Source: Acanthococcus lagerstroemiae
Lineage: Eukaryota > Arthropoda > Insecta > Hemiptera > Eriococcidae
Assembly (NCBI GenBank): GCA_031841125.1
Contig: CM063114.1
Coordinates: forward strand, 992,001 to 1,056,000
DNA: 64,000 nucleotides
Direction of reading: 5' to 3'
Position 1 is the stretch's first letter; each line of letters opens with the position of its first letter. Position numbers and translations under genes: made by a program. Under the pieces are notes generated by a model, which was not told the DNA's origin, did no database searches, and worked only from the letters and a program-made list of their open reading frames with translations. Shown one piece after another: positions 27,171-37,398 of this stretch.

Positions 27171-27258
27171 TGTGTCCTGCATTTTGATTAGTAGAAAAAG
27201 AGACACTCTTTTGCCTCAAACCCGAGTTTTGTCCTTTTCGTGTGCTGAGGCTTTGTGG
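27171..27258 (+). repeat. Dispersed repeat, inverted relative to the window's right edge
   Basis: It matches the reverse complement of 63911-64000: GTCCTGC, then GATTAGT, then CACTCTTTTGCCTCAAA, then GTTTTG, then GTGTGCTGAGGCTTTGTG. Identity is high over about 88 bases and the other copy runs off the window. The repeat may extend left from 27171. Its class is unknown. Confidence 0.65.
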
Positions 27259-29547
27259 CCCACTTCTTATCAACTAGGAGTAAAGCACGTGGTATATTTG
27301 ATGTTTCCGAGGTTAGAGGGTATGGAAATTGGGGATCCCCTTTCCGTGTCTCACCCCGCATGTTTATAAAATAATTGGTTTCGTAAATTGAGAACACAAA
27401 AGCATTCTCAATTACCGTAGCGATAAGTCAGCTATTTCATCAATTTTTCTATTTTACATAAATTGTACTTAGTTTAGCATTTTTTAATTTATTGCATTCA
27501 TCCGTAATCTTAGCGCACTTCGTTATAAATACAATCACTTAGAATGCGAACAAATTATTTTTTCAACGAAGCTACTATATGTATATTCAGCCGTCTTATT
27601 TTGTTTTAATTGATAGGCTCCGCAAACTTCTATACACCCGTAGGCAGCGTGAGACCGGACAGTTGTATTCGAGAACAAGTGATCCTACTCGTTCGGTGTG
27701 CTTGCAAAGGTATAAATACTTATACGAAAGAAAAAGAATGTGATTTTCGCATACAAGATAAGGTGTAGAAAATATATTTTATTTAAATGGGTTAAGGTCG
27801 CAATCGGGTTCAAAAAAAAAAAAAAAAAAAAAAAAAGTAAAACGTATCACTTTGTTTGAAATTATTGACTAAACGTTCTCATTAGGCAAAAAGCCTGGCC
27901 GACGGTGTCATGAACTCAAAACAGGAATGACCGGTATAATCGATCAACGGAGAGACGCATTAACTCGGATGTTGCCTTGGGTTGCATACACTTAGTGCAA
28001 GTACAGTGCTCATTGTTTATGTACGTAGGTACCTTAAAAAAATAAATTAGCGGAGCTGACAATAAGAGAATTTTGTCTCAAAATCGCAGCATCTGAAAAT
28101 GGGTAGACCAACTGTTCGGCAGTAATTCTAACACACGTTAATTAAGTCACACTATAAGTTTCTACACGCACAATAAGCTTAAACACAGGAGGTTTAACGG
28201 ATTTCCCCACCACTTTCTATTTCTTGAACGCATGGTCAGATCGACCAGGTACCAAGAAGAATCTTCCCGTGGTATAGGGTTTAGTTTCTTTTAAAGGGCT
28301 AAATATTGCTTTCCGTCGTAACGGAAAAAGCACGGCTCACCAATTTTGAAATTTCAAATGAAACTTTTCGCACATCGCCGAAAATTCGGAAATCTTGCCT
28401 CGAGTAAAATACAAATCTACGAGAAAATGGGAATTCTTCCATCCTTCGTATCACAATGTAATAGAGGTCAAAAAATAATGACTTGGAAACGAAATTAACT
28501 GTTGCGGCGAAAGACGTTTTGGATTTCTTATAAAATTACACCTCACCAGCTGAAATCTTGTTCAATTCTAGATTGATCCGAATATTCGTTCAAAATAAAG
28601 AGCAAAGAAATAATTATTCGGGAGGTGCTTTTTCAAAATTCTGTAAGTCCGTCTTTCTAAAATGTTCCGAAAGCACACAAAACTGTCTAAGATCACAATT
28701 TTAATTTTTCCGCCTCCAATTTTTGACAAACGCTAGCTGTGATCCTGATAAACAGAACCCATAAGTTTCACCGAAAAAGAGACTTAGGCTACAACGAGCT
28801 GAAAATTCCATAGCAAAACTCCGAAAAAACACACACACCAGCAGAAAAATCAAAATATTTTTCTTTTTCCCCCTTTTTTTTTGGGGGGGGGAGGGGCGTG
28901 AAGTTGGTAAATTGGTCCCAACTGGCCCCCTCATCTCGAGGAGGTGATAAGCTATACGGATTTACTTTACGTGTTGCTTTTTCTACGATGATTACTAATA
29001 CCTAGAGTTCCTATAAGATCACTACACTACATAATATTATCACGAAATGCCGAAATCAGGGAATTGTACTTGACAGGATGTACTTCATCGTATTATCGAT
29101 CGTATCAATAATACAAATCGTAAGTCCGAATCGGATTTTCTTTTTTGATTACACAATTAAATATACGAACAAAGAACAATGTCTGTAAACTGAGAAATTC
29201 TACTCCAGTTTCCGGGGCAGTTAGGTAAGTACATAATAATTTTATGCGCTGACCCGTATTTTGGTAAAATACCGCGCATCTACCGAATATTTTTGCACGA
29301 TCCGTATTAATTTTTTTTCATCCGAATGAATGAACACTCGTTGTATTTCTCACGAGTTGTAAGTTATGACTTCCGAAGCAAGGATGTCGGACAAAGTGCC
29401 GAATGGGTTACACTGAAAAAATCATACATACCTAACACGTTGTTGTAACGATATTGGGACAAAAAATTCACGATTAACGGAATCGCGAAACACATCTAAG
29501 AACAGTAGCTAATATCGGTTTGGATTCTGCTAACAATTATCGCATTT
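27259..29547. other. No supported gene; long poly-A
   Basis: A run of 25 A lies at 27812-27836; it could be an old retroposon tail, but nothing recognisable precedes it. A CT/G-rich low-complexity patch lies near 28858-28900. I see no gene. Confidence 0.35.
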
Positions 29548-29740
29548 AAAACTAGACATCACGGCGACGGTCAGCGGCCTTTATATAGTCCACCACACCA
29601 GGGGTGAATACCATCTGTTACATCGATGACACACCTTGGTGGTCGTAGTCAAGACGACATAGCCACGCTCGAATGTAAGGCGAACGCGGAACTGGAGACA
29701 ATGGCTCGTTGGATCGAGTTGGCAGGGTTGTGCCTAGCAG

Positions 29741-29919
29741 CACTGGCGTAGCTAGATGGGTTTCCCAAAGGGGGGCATAATAAGGTTTGCAAGGGAGAAA
29801 AAGTCGAAAATTGAGGTATTTTTAAAAAATAACCGATATTAGAGGACTATGTACAATTATTGGGGGGGGGGGGGAAGGCGGTGCGTCCCCCACCCGTGCC
29901 CCTCGACGCTACGCCACTG
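29741..29919. mobile_element. hAT-like MITE nested in the LINE
   Basis: This 179-bp element starts CACTGGCGTAGC and ends GCTACGCCACTG, an inverted repeat with one mismatch. The flanking octamers CCTAGCAG (29733-29740) and CCTACCAG (29920-29927) differ at one base. Removing the element with one duplication restores a reading through GLCLA to VQKT, as expected for R1-type reverse transcriptases, which confirms both boundaries. A G12-type run lies inside. Confidence 0.85.
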
Positions 29920-30453
29920 CCTACCAGTCCAGAAGACGCTGCACTGACCTGAAGTACTTGGGCTGTGGTTCGACGGAAAGCTGTCGTTACGAAAGCACGC
30001 CAGGAAGACACCACAGAAGGTGGAACGAGTCGTGGCCGCGGGTTAAGCCGACCTGTGTCGGTCCTCCTAATGGGGCTCCAATTTGGTCCGACACCGTCGG
30101 AGTCAAGGAGTACAGAGGAACCGATCTGGTAAAGGTCCGACGAAAGGCTGCGCTAAGGTAAGTCAGGGCGTATCACACACTGTCTCCACAGAGGTAGTTT
30201 GCGTACTTGCAAGTATACCATCGGCGAAGATAGCCGCTGATGAGCGGAAGATGCTGCCGAAGAACTGAGCGGTGCTAATAAGGCAATCCACGCTCCGCAT
30301 GTGGAAAGAGGCAGATCTCCCCCAGTACCAAGGGTGAGTGAACCCGTCTGCTAATGCGCGACCTCGATACATCGAATTTTTACCTCACTCGGATGATGAG
30401 CGCCCGTGATGTCTTGAACAAGTATCTGTGCATAAAATGGGCATAGCAGACTC

Positions 30454-30821
30454 CTACTTACTGCGCTGGAGGAGAGCAAGATGATGATGCCTGGCACACA
30501 CTGTACGAGTGTCCGGCATTCGACCGAGCGGGGGAAGAAGCGGCGGCCGCCTTTTGAAACGCGGGCGTTGAGCCGCTTACAGCCGAGAGCCTGGTTTCGA
30601 TAATGCTGAAGAGTAAAGCGGGATGGAATCAGGTAGCTGCCATTGTCAAGAAGACACTGGACTCACAAGATGGAGTTGGAGTGGCAAAGACGAAAAGGCA
30701 GCGGTCACAGCACTCAATGCTGGACCTCGCCATCCCACCAACATCGACGACGATGTCACTGCTGCCAACAACGGAAGAAGAAGAAGAAGAAGAAGATCTG
30801 GATCAACTCGATAGTGAATGA
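30454..30821 (+). pseudogene. C-terminal fragment of the LINE second open frame
   Basis: The reading starts near CAGGEQDDDAWHTLYECPAF, has a TGA stop at about 30555, and continues open from about 30558 as NAGVEPLTAESLV with SIMLKSKAGWNQVAAIV, ending after an Asp/Glu-rich tail at the TGA at 30819-30821. The spaced Cys, His and Cys residues correspond to the zinc-knuckle-like C-terminal domain of R1-clade elements. The acidic tail is encoded by a GAA microsatellite and is probably not original. It is non-functional. Confidence 0.7.
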
Positions 30822-31141
30822 TTCGCCGAGAAGAAGCGAAAAGAGAAAGGGGGATAGAAGGGTTGCCTACCTCGAAACTTTTCCCCTTATCATGACACAG
30901 GCCCAATCGGGGTAATTCCAGGTTAGGGGTTGCGGTGTCCTGGGGCTAATTTAGCGTACGTGTATCGCCATATGCCCAACTATCATCGATATACCCCACC
31001 TGCCTTATCGGCGAATCTCCTTATGCTCTCTGTTATCATTCTTTTAGGCAGTTACGAGAACCTTATCGAACGTTCTTTATTTCTCTCGAATACTCGGAAG
31101 CACTCGTCGCAGTATTAATTGTCGGCTGGTAAACAGCATAT

Positions 31142-31259
31142 TTTGATACAAGTGCGAAAAGGCAAGCTTTTTGCAACGAGCGTGAATTTATACGTACGAG
31201 TCGAATACGGGTGTAAAAAATCACGCGAGTGCAAAAAGACTTTTCGTACGTGTATCAAA
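31142..31259. repeat. Fold-back element (118 bp)
   Basis: The left arm TTTGATACAAGTGCGAAAAG and the right arm CTTTTCGTACGTGTATCAAA are inverted with two mismatches. Further in, TTTTTGCA pairs with TGCAAAAA and GCGTGA with TCACGC. The two arms fill most of the 118 bases. No target duplication was defined. It may be a small MITE. Confidence 0.6.
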
Positions 31260-31701
31260 CGCTATTATTATTTTTCATTTTAACAAATGCGTGCAAAATA
31301 CGCGATTTTGAGCACCTTTAAATCATGTAAAGAGGAGACTGTCCATCGCACGGAAACACTACCGCAGATGTTGGTGTTAAACAGACTTAGAATCGTAAAC
31401 TCGTGTCGATCGGTTTGCGATAAATGTTACTTTTTTGCACACTCACTTTGTTTTTCGTACGTCATTTTCAAACTGTTCCCAAAAGATTCACATATCAGTG
31501 CGGTGCCATTCGCTGCTAGTATATCAATTCATTGTCAACTGTATCGTGTGGTTCAACCGGGGTTGTGGAGAGGAGCAAAGCTTTTCACCCACATCCGTCT
31601 CTTTCAAAAAGTAGTCGACTATACGGCAGAAATATTCGCGAGCGAAGTGAAAAAATGTTCACCTTTTCATTAAATTGAACTCGAGGGAAGCCGACTTTTG
31701 C
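31260..31701. other. Open frame of 128 codons, unrecognised
   Basis: The plus-strand frame 31287-31673 starts at an ATG-like position and is long for chance in AT-rich DNA, but it shows no domain, no signal peptide and no flanking splice logic. It is left as unsupported sequence. Confidence 0.3.
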
Positions 31702-32666
31702 GGTGCCATTCTAAAATGCGCTCTACCAACATATTTTCTTTTCTAGTATGCGTTTTACCGTAGTAATGCGTTCTACCAGCATACCCGCCTGCACAGGAAG
31801 TAGGTATGCAAATCTTTTTGTTCATATCATAACTTGAGGATAGCGTTGCATGGAAACTCGCAGAGAATATCTCGCACACATAAGGATAGATATTCGGACC
31901 GATTCGGACCTACCTCCCATCAATTATACTTCTCTACTAAGATTGTGCTGTGTAGTTATTTGTATGTCGACCATTGCGTCACTGAAGGATTTTTACATTA
32001 ACGTCGTGAGTTCGGAAGCAGCTTGTGTCCATTTCTTGCAAAACCATCTCTACTTCTTGGTGCTGATGGAGACCACGATCCCTGTCGTAAGTGCGGCTTC
32101 GAGATGATCGCAGCGGCAGCGAATCGGTGCCAGTAATGCGGTGTTCCAAGAAAGGACTGACAGCAAAAGGGGTCGACCATTCCACGGTTAATCACCAAGA
32201 AAATTACGTCGACCCAGACACTGGTGCCTACACACAAGCTGTTGAAAGGTCGTGGTTAGATGAGAAAACATCGATAATGAAAAAGAAATGAAGCGTTTTC
32301 CTTTTCACACGCAGCAGTCTCACGTAGACCAATACTGTTGGCAGATGTGGCGGGAGACTTCGGAAGACCTCTTCATTGCATTCTTTGAAGACATTCGGAC
32401 AACGTATAGGTACATAAATTCAGAATAACATTCAGGAACAAGGAACATGTCTGCGGCTATAATTTGGTGAATTTTGACAAAACCCTACTCGCGGTGGATT
32501 TTTGGGAGACTTGTAAGCCGATCTCCTTGTGGTGACCTGGGTAACGTTAACAGGCTTACTATGGTATGATGCATACTAGAAAAGAAATATTACGTTAGTA
32601 GAACGTATACATACCTACATTACGTAGATTGCATGGCACGGGTAGAGCGCATATTAGAATGGCACC
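31702..32666. mobile_element. 965-bp element with terminal inverted repeats
   Basis: The left end GGTGCCATTCTAAAATGCGC, continuing CTCTACC, is matched in reverse at the right end, GGTAGAGCGC followed by ATATTAGAATGGCACC: 25 of 26 positions. Just inside, CTTTTCTAGTATGC is also matched in reverse by GCATACTAGAAAAG near 32571. No target duplication was recognised. Interior frames at 31850-32291 have no known transposase motif. It is probably a non-autonomous DNA transposon. Confidence 0.7.
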
Positions 32667-34285
32667 AGGCACCACATTTGCCTTATTTTGAAGTATTCAA
32701 TTGAAAAGTTGTAATACACTTTTGACGATTTATAGATGATAAAAGAAAAGAATTTTCAAATCGTTTGAACCCCTTAGTGAAGGCCGAGTTCGGAACAAAA
32801 TAGCCCAGTTTCCTTCCTTTTTCGTAGGCTTGCATTCAATCGAGCTTTCCTCAACCAGTGATTAAATCATTCTCTAATAAACTTCAACACAACTAACCCT
32901 ATTTTTTTCTTCCTTTCAACAAAAAATAATTATTATAATAGAAAGCAGGAGTGTTGAAACCTGTCGGTAATTCCGAATCAAGACGCGGCAGCACATCCTT
33001 TCGGGGAGAAGGTCTCGATCTATTCTTATTTTTACTCTGTCACTTTTGGTTACATCGAGTAATTGTTCAATTATTCAATATTCCTCATCTTCAACAGCAA
33101 GACAGCAACTGTTCTTGCTGTCCGACTGATGAAATCATCGGTTATATTTCCGACATGACCTAATAATTGTGATCAAAAATGCGACCGCGAGTTTCTTCAG
33201 CCTATCAGAAAACTACCTTTATTTACTTTTCTCACTGGTGGAAAATAAAATTCGATAACGAATTTTCAATTCATTCGGAAAAATAAACAAAATAAAACTT
33301 AATTGATCCTGTCTTAAATGTGACCTATGTTTTCATCAGTCGAGTAATTCCTATGTCCATGTTACGGATTCGAAATCGACAAGGTACATAATTCTTTGTC
33401 GATTCTTCAACGATGGTGGTGAGTAATACATCGCAAGGGGCCTACTAATTTTCGTAATTAGTAATAGAGTTGCTCTACTATAGGCGACTGATATTCAACA
33501 TCCTGGTTTTTGCAAATGCTGTAGGTATTCAGGTACATACTTAGTAGTATTATACATACACAATGTACGAATAAAAACATGTTAACTAGCGACTCAGAAC
33601 TTACTTTGTAACAGTGCATCAGTGCGATGCAATGTTTACAGCTCGATGGATGTCGCTCAATCTTTTGTTAGAATCGCGTGCCACGCATTTACTATAATCA
33701 GCATTTGCGATCGAACACGAGGTATTTAAAGTCTGGTAAAGAGCACGCCGCGTCGATGTTCCTTTTGTACCTATTACTCGCATTAGACGGCTACTACGTC
33801 ACTTTCTCTGTGAAGACGACTTGGCGCGCATTCCGTCGAGACTTCCTCCTTCAAAACGGAGAATGAATGGCGAAGGGGAGAAAAAAAAAGTAGGTAAGTA
33901 TCGTTAATTATTACTTTTATCGGTTGCCGCGAACGATGCGTTAACTCGTTCGACGACTAAACGAAATAAAGAGGAAGAATTTTGCCCATCCACAAACGTC
34001 GTGCGATACTGGTAATGTCCATCTATCCCGCACAGAAATGAAAGACGACTCTGAGAGACGATCGTAATTAATTATGAGAAATTCCGAGGCTAGTGGTCAG
34101 ATATCGAACAACAGCAGCGTGCAGATTCAGACACGTTCCCGTTCCGTGTTCCGATGTTCCGCCGTTGTGATCAAGACGACGTCGCGGCGTTGCGTCGCAC
34201 AAAATTAACGATTAACGTGACCACCACCACGCTGGTCATTATTCAGGGCTCAGGGCGTGTGAATAACGATCAGGTATACATGCTA
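32667..34285. other. No supported gene
   Basis: AT-rich sequence. The patch 33610-34200 has more CG dinucleotides, but its frames (33678-33866 and 34154-34411) show no domain. I see nothing else. Confidence 0.35.
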
Positions 34286-35510
34286 GGCTCAAAGACTGAA
34301 ATCGCTCATTGTGCGACAAAAGCGACCAGAGCGCGTTTTGGAAGTAGAAAAAGAGGTAGACAGGGAGATTTCGCGTCCTCTGATGGTTGTCCGAAGAACG
34401 CGTACTGGTAAAAGTGAAATTGCCATCATCCCTTCACCCGAAATTCGTGTTGTGGTTGGAGGAAGCAGAAAGAATAGAACGCGTTCTGTAAGAACAAAAA
34501 TGCCAAAACGCGATGAAATTTCTCAGTAAAGAAAAATATCAAAACTGCTTATTCTTACAACTAAAACTCTGGGGGGGACTTTTGAGTTGCATTTAAGATT
34601 ATTTTTCGTAGATTCACGTCTATTATCGATGCAATAATATTGACAAGTTACAACTCACAAAGCCCTGTTGACTACCAAATATTGTACTGAAGTACAACAT
34701 GTTCGACATTAATAAAATTACTATCAGTAAGAGAAAATTCATTCCGAGCGTCACGAAGCAAAAAACGGGAAATAGTTCTTACCTCTATGTAGTTCGCTTA
34801 TGACCGACATTAATATGCGCTTTTTCCGAATCCAAACAGATCGCCATTTTTACAGTAATAACGAATACACAGGTGAATTTTCTACACTCCTTTCAACCAG
34901 CTTCTCCATATCACCAATATTGTCAATATGCCGTACCTCTTCAAACGACGATATTGTTCAGATATACTCGGTTAACCATATTTTTTCTTTTTTTCAGCAT
35001 CTTTCACGTCATTAAAATAACATTGTACCGCTCACTGGTCAACAAAACGCGTCGATCGTTTAACAACTGCGGAAAGTACATTTAAATTTCTCACAAAACA
35101 CATCCTTCTTTTCAGTCGCCGATACGATTATAGCACAAATGACCTGTTCGCTGATTCATACTCATATCAGTTAACAAGATAATAAGATACTAGAGGCTTT
35201 CGTCGGGTAAGCAATGGGTCATAAGTGAACAAGCCTTACTTCAGGTTATAAAACATGCTCCCTTTTCAGTCTATCAAGAAGGCCAAAGAGACCCTTATGG
35301 CGTATCGGCATTTTCGTTTTTGCAAAACGCGTTCTGTGCCGATCTCCTTCAATCTAAATACGAATTTCGGGTGATGGCTGTTTGACTTCTACCAGGTACA
35401 CGTGTTCTGGACAATCCAACCAGAACGCGAAATTTCACTGTCACTTTTTTACTTCCAAGACGCGTTCGGGTCGCTTTTTTTGCACAATGAGCAATTTTGG
35501 TTTTTGAACC
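34286..35510. mobile_element. Element or pair with about 225-bp inverted arms
   Basis: The left arm 34286-34517 and right arm 35293-35510 are diverged reverse complements. Shared blocks in order are GCTCATTGTGC, AAAAGCGACC, CGCGT/TTTGGAAGTA, ATTTCGCGT, GCCATCA, CACCCGAAATTCGT, GAACGCGTT and AAAATGCC. About 775 bp of unrelated sequence separates them. This arrangement fits either a transposon with long terminal inverted repeats or two opposed insertions of one repeat. Open frames 34154-34529 partly overlap the left arm and are not regarded as genes. Confidence 0.6.
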
Positions 35511-35567
35511 AAAGTACAAAAATAATTAACTCTATTCTATAGCGTATTTCTTTTTTTACCTTCAATT

Positions 35568-35800
35568 GAAGGGTAAAGGATCACAACTCACATTTGCCAT
35601 TTTACTTCGAGGGCGCAAATAGGCAAAATATTGTACACGGGTGCAGGAATATCTTTGCTGCGCCTGTGACGTGGAGTATGTTACACATATCGCACATTCA
35701 CCGGCGCAGCATTGATATTCCTGTACCCGTGTACAGTGTTTTTCCTATTTGCGCCCTCGAAGTAAAATGGCAAATGTGATTTTTGATTCTTTACCCTTTC
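35568..35800. repeat. Long near-perfect palindrome (233 bp)
   Basis: The arms run inward from GAAGGGTAAAGGATCA on the left and TGATTCTTTACCCTTTC on the right. They continue through TCACATTTGCCATTTTACTT, CGAGGGCGCAAATAGG and GTACACGGGT to TGCTGCGCC, leaving a centre of about 30-40 bases. Arms are close to 95 bp with few mismatches. The RNA would be one long hairpin. It may be a recent fold-back MITE or a hairpin RNA source. Confidence 0.75.
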
Positions 35801-36971
35801 ACTAACGACATTACCTCGTTAGTTCCCGTGTCTGCGACTACGGTCATTCAATATTTCACATTACTTCATTATAAGGTAATTCCGGTAAAAATGCCGCCGT
35901 ACCTTTTTTTTTTAAATTCACGATAAAATTGAGTGATCACGCCACAGATTTGAAAATGCAAACAGTAGGACTAGTGCAGCCAAATTAATATTCAGCTTTA
36001 CTGGGATTACCTTACATATTATACTAGGATATTTTCCTAGTTGCTTCCACTGCCATAACAAAGTATAAAAAGCTTCCAAGTTAATTTGAAATTTTAAATA
36101 TAATTACGAGGACATATATCCCAGGTCATTCGGATTGCGAATTTACTGATTTTGGATACAGCGAGTAACAAACCATTAAAGACAAGTATGACTTGTGGTA
36201 TCTAAGGGAAGAAGGTAGGAGAATGAAAAAATTTCTACGGATGAACAGTTGAAATGGCAGGGAAAGGTCTCTAAAGGAAATCAGTAATCGTTCTAAAGAG
36301 CTACTTTGGTTTTTTCTGATTTCGTCGTGCGAGTGAGGGTTTCAAAGAAATCCGCGACGCTAATCCCCCCCCCCCTCCAACAAAGAAATGACGGACAGAG
36401 ACACCTGTACGTAGTTATAGGAGCCCTAATCCTAGCGATTCTTCTGGTAACTGTGAAATAAGAAATATTATCTTGACGAACGAATATGGTTGAACCACAG
36501 CGAATGGATTCAATTAAAATGTTTTTAAATTGACGCCGCGAAATCGGATCTCCAGTAAAAACAAACATTTGGTTTCTACTCATTGATTTCAAAAATGTTC
36601 GTGAATTGGCAATTCTCAGGTGGCATACGTTCTCTCCGGCCATATTTAAAGTTCGACTATCTCTAAACTTTTCCAGTCGGCAAATATAACATCTTGCAAT
36701 AAAATAATTCGAATCCCCCCCCCCCCTCAGCGGCTTTAGTAAGTCCCTACAAATTAAAGAGTGAACATCTATCTACACGTAATGGGAACTAACTTTGTAA
36801 AATTTAAAAAATAAATTGCACTTGCTCAATCCAACCGACAAGTTACTAGAAATTACCAACTCATCAGTACAATTTGCTTGACGGAGCACTTATCACCAGG
36901 CCCGTAGCTAATGCAAGGACAGCCAAGGCGAAGCCCTTGCTGGCAAGCGCGCCGCCCTGGCTAGCAGTTAC
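35801..36971. other. No supported gene
   Basis: C-runs lie at about 36366 and 36717. A minus-strand frame of 116 codons (36293-36643) has no recognised domain and crosses a C-run. CAGGCCCGTAGC at 36898 looks like a lone hAT end without a partner. Confidence 0.35.
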
Positions 36972-37390
36972 TAGTGATGGAAATGAGAATATGCTAGTTT
37001 TTAAAATGCTGAGATGTTTGAGAATATTCTCAGCATATGCTCGTTGAGTAAATGTTCCAAAATTTGAGTATATGCTCAATGAGCAAATGATCAGCCAAGC
37101 ATTGAAATAATGAGCATTTTCCCGAGCATTTTCTCATTTATATACGCTCAATGAGCAAATGCTCGAAAAGGCATAGAAATAATGAGCATTTTCCCGAGCA
37201 TTTTCTCATTTTTTTGATTATTTTCTCTTTTATACAAATAAAACGAGTATAAATTTCGAAAATGCTGAGCATATGCTCATCCAATAGAAAATGCTTTGTC
37301 ATTTTAAACATATTCTCATGCTGAGCATATGCTCAAGCATTTTGAGAATATGCTCACCAAAAGAAAAGGCTCGAGCATTTTCCATCACTA
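36972..37390. mobile_element. hAT-like MITE packed with GAGCAT/ATGCTC
   Basis: This 419-bp element starts TAGTGATGGAAA and ends TTTCCATCACTA, a perfect inverted repeat. The flanking octamers GCAGTTAC (36964-36971) and GCACTTAC (37391-37398) differ at one base. Inside, GAGCAT and ATGCTC occur well over a dozen times in both orientations, and a block carrying TGAGCATTTTCCCGAGCATT is repeated with a 72-bp period (37111 and 37183). There is no coding potential. Confidence 0.85.
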
Positions 37391-37398
37391 GCACTTAC

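Larger units (their letters stand above)
29598..30850 (+). mobile_element. Decayed R1/Jockey-like LINE, 3' part of the second open frame
   Basis: Frames read across several breaks give PGVNTICYIDDT, carrying the YxDD reverse-transcriptase active site. A 2-base shift later comes LVVVVKTT, then TLECKANAELETMARWIELA. After the nested MITE come VQKT, KYLG and WFDGKLSLRKHA with QKVERVVAA. Near 30181-30267 is TVSTEVVCVLAS with AADERK, and at the end CAGGEQDDDAWHTLYECPAF and LTAESLVSIMLKS. This order matches the thumb and the Cys-rich C-terminal domain of R1-clade non-LTR elements. Stops and frameshifts make it dead. It is 5'-truncated just before the YxDD motif and ends near a GAA microsatellite (30778-30797). 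Confidence 0.85.
29548..31115 (+). repeat. Long copy of the dispersed repeat, hosting a LINE and a MITE
   Basis: The outer blocks at 29548-29590 and 31006-31115 match the short copy at 11959-12140. Between them lie a decayed LINE fragment and, within that, a hAT-like MITE, giving a three-layer nest. The host repeat is therefore the oldest layer. Its own class is unknown. Confidence 0.55.

Noticed and set aside
27812..27836. A25 tract as a processed-pseudogene tail
   Set aside because: No coding or small-RNA-like sequence was recognised upstream of it.
31287..31673. 128-codon plus-strand frame
   Set aside because: No signal peptide, domain or promoter; lies between two repeats and looks accidental.
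36293..36643. 116-codon minus-strand frame
   Set aside because: It crosses a C-run encoding a Gly-rich stretch and has no domain match.
36898..36960. CAGGCCCGTAGC as the left end of another hAT element
   Set aside because: No matching right end or duplication; the next element begins independently at 36972.
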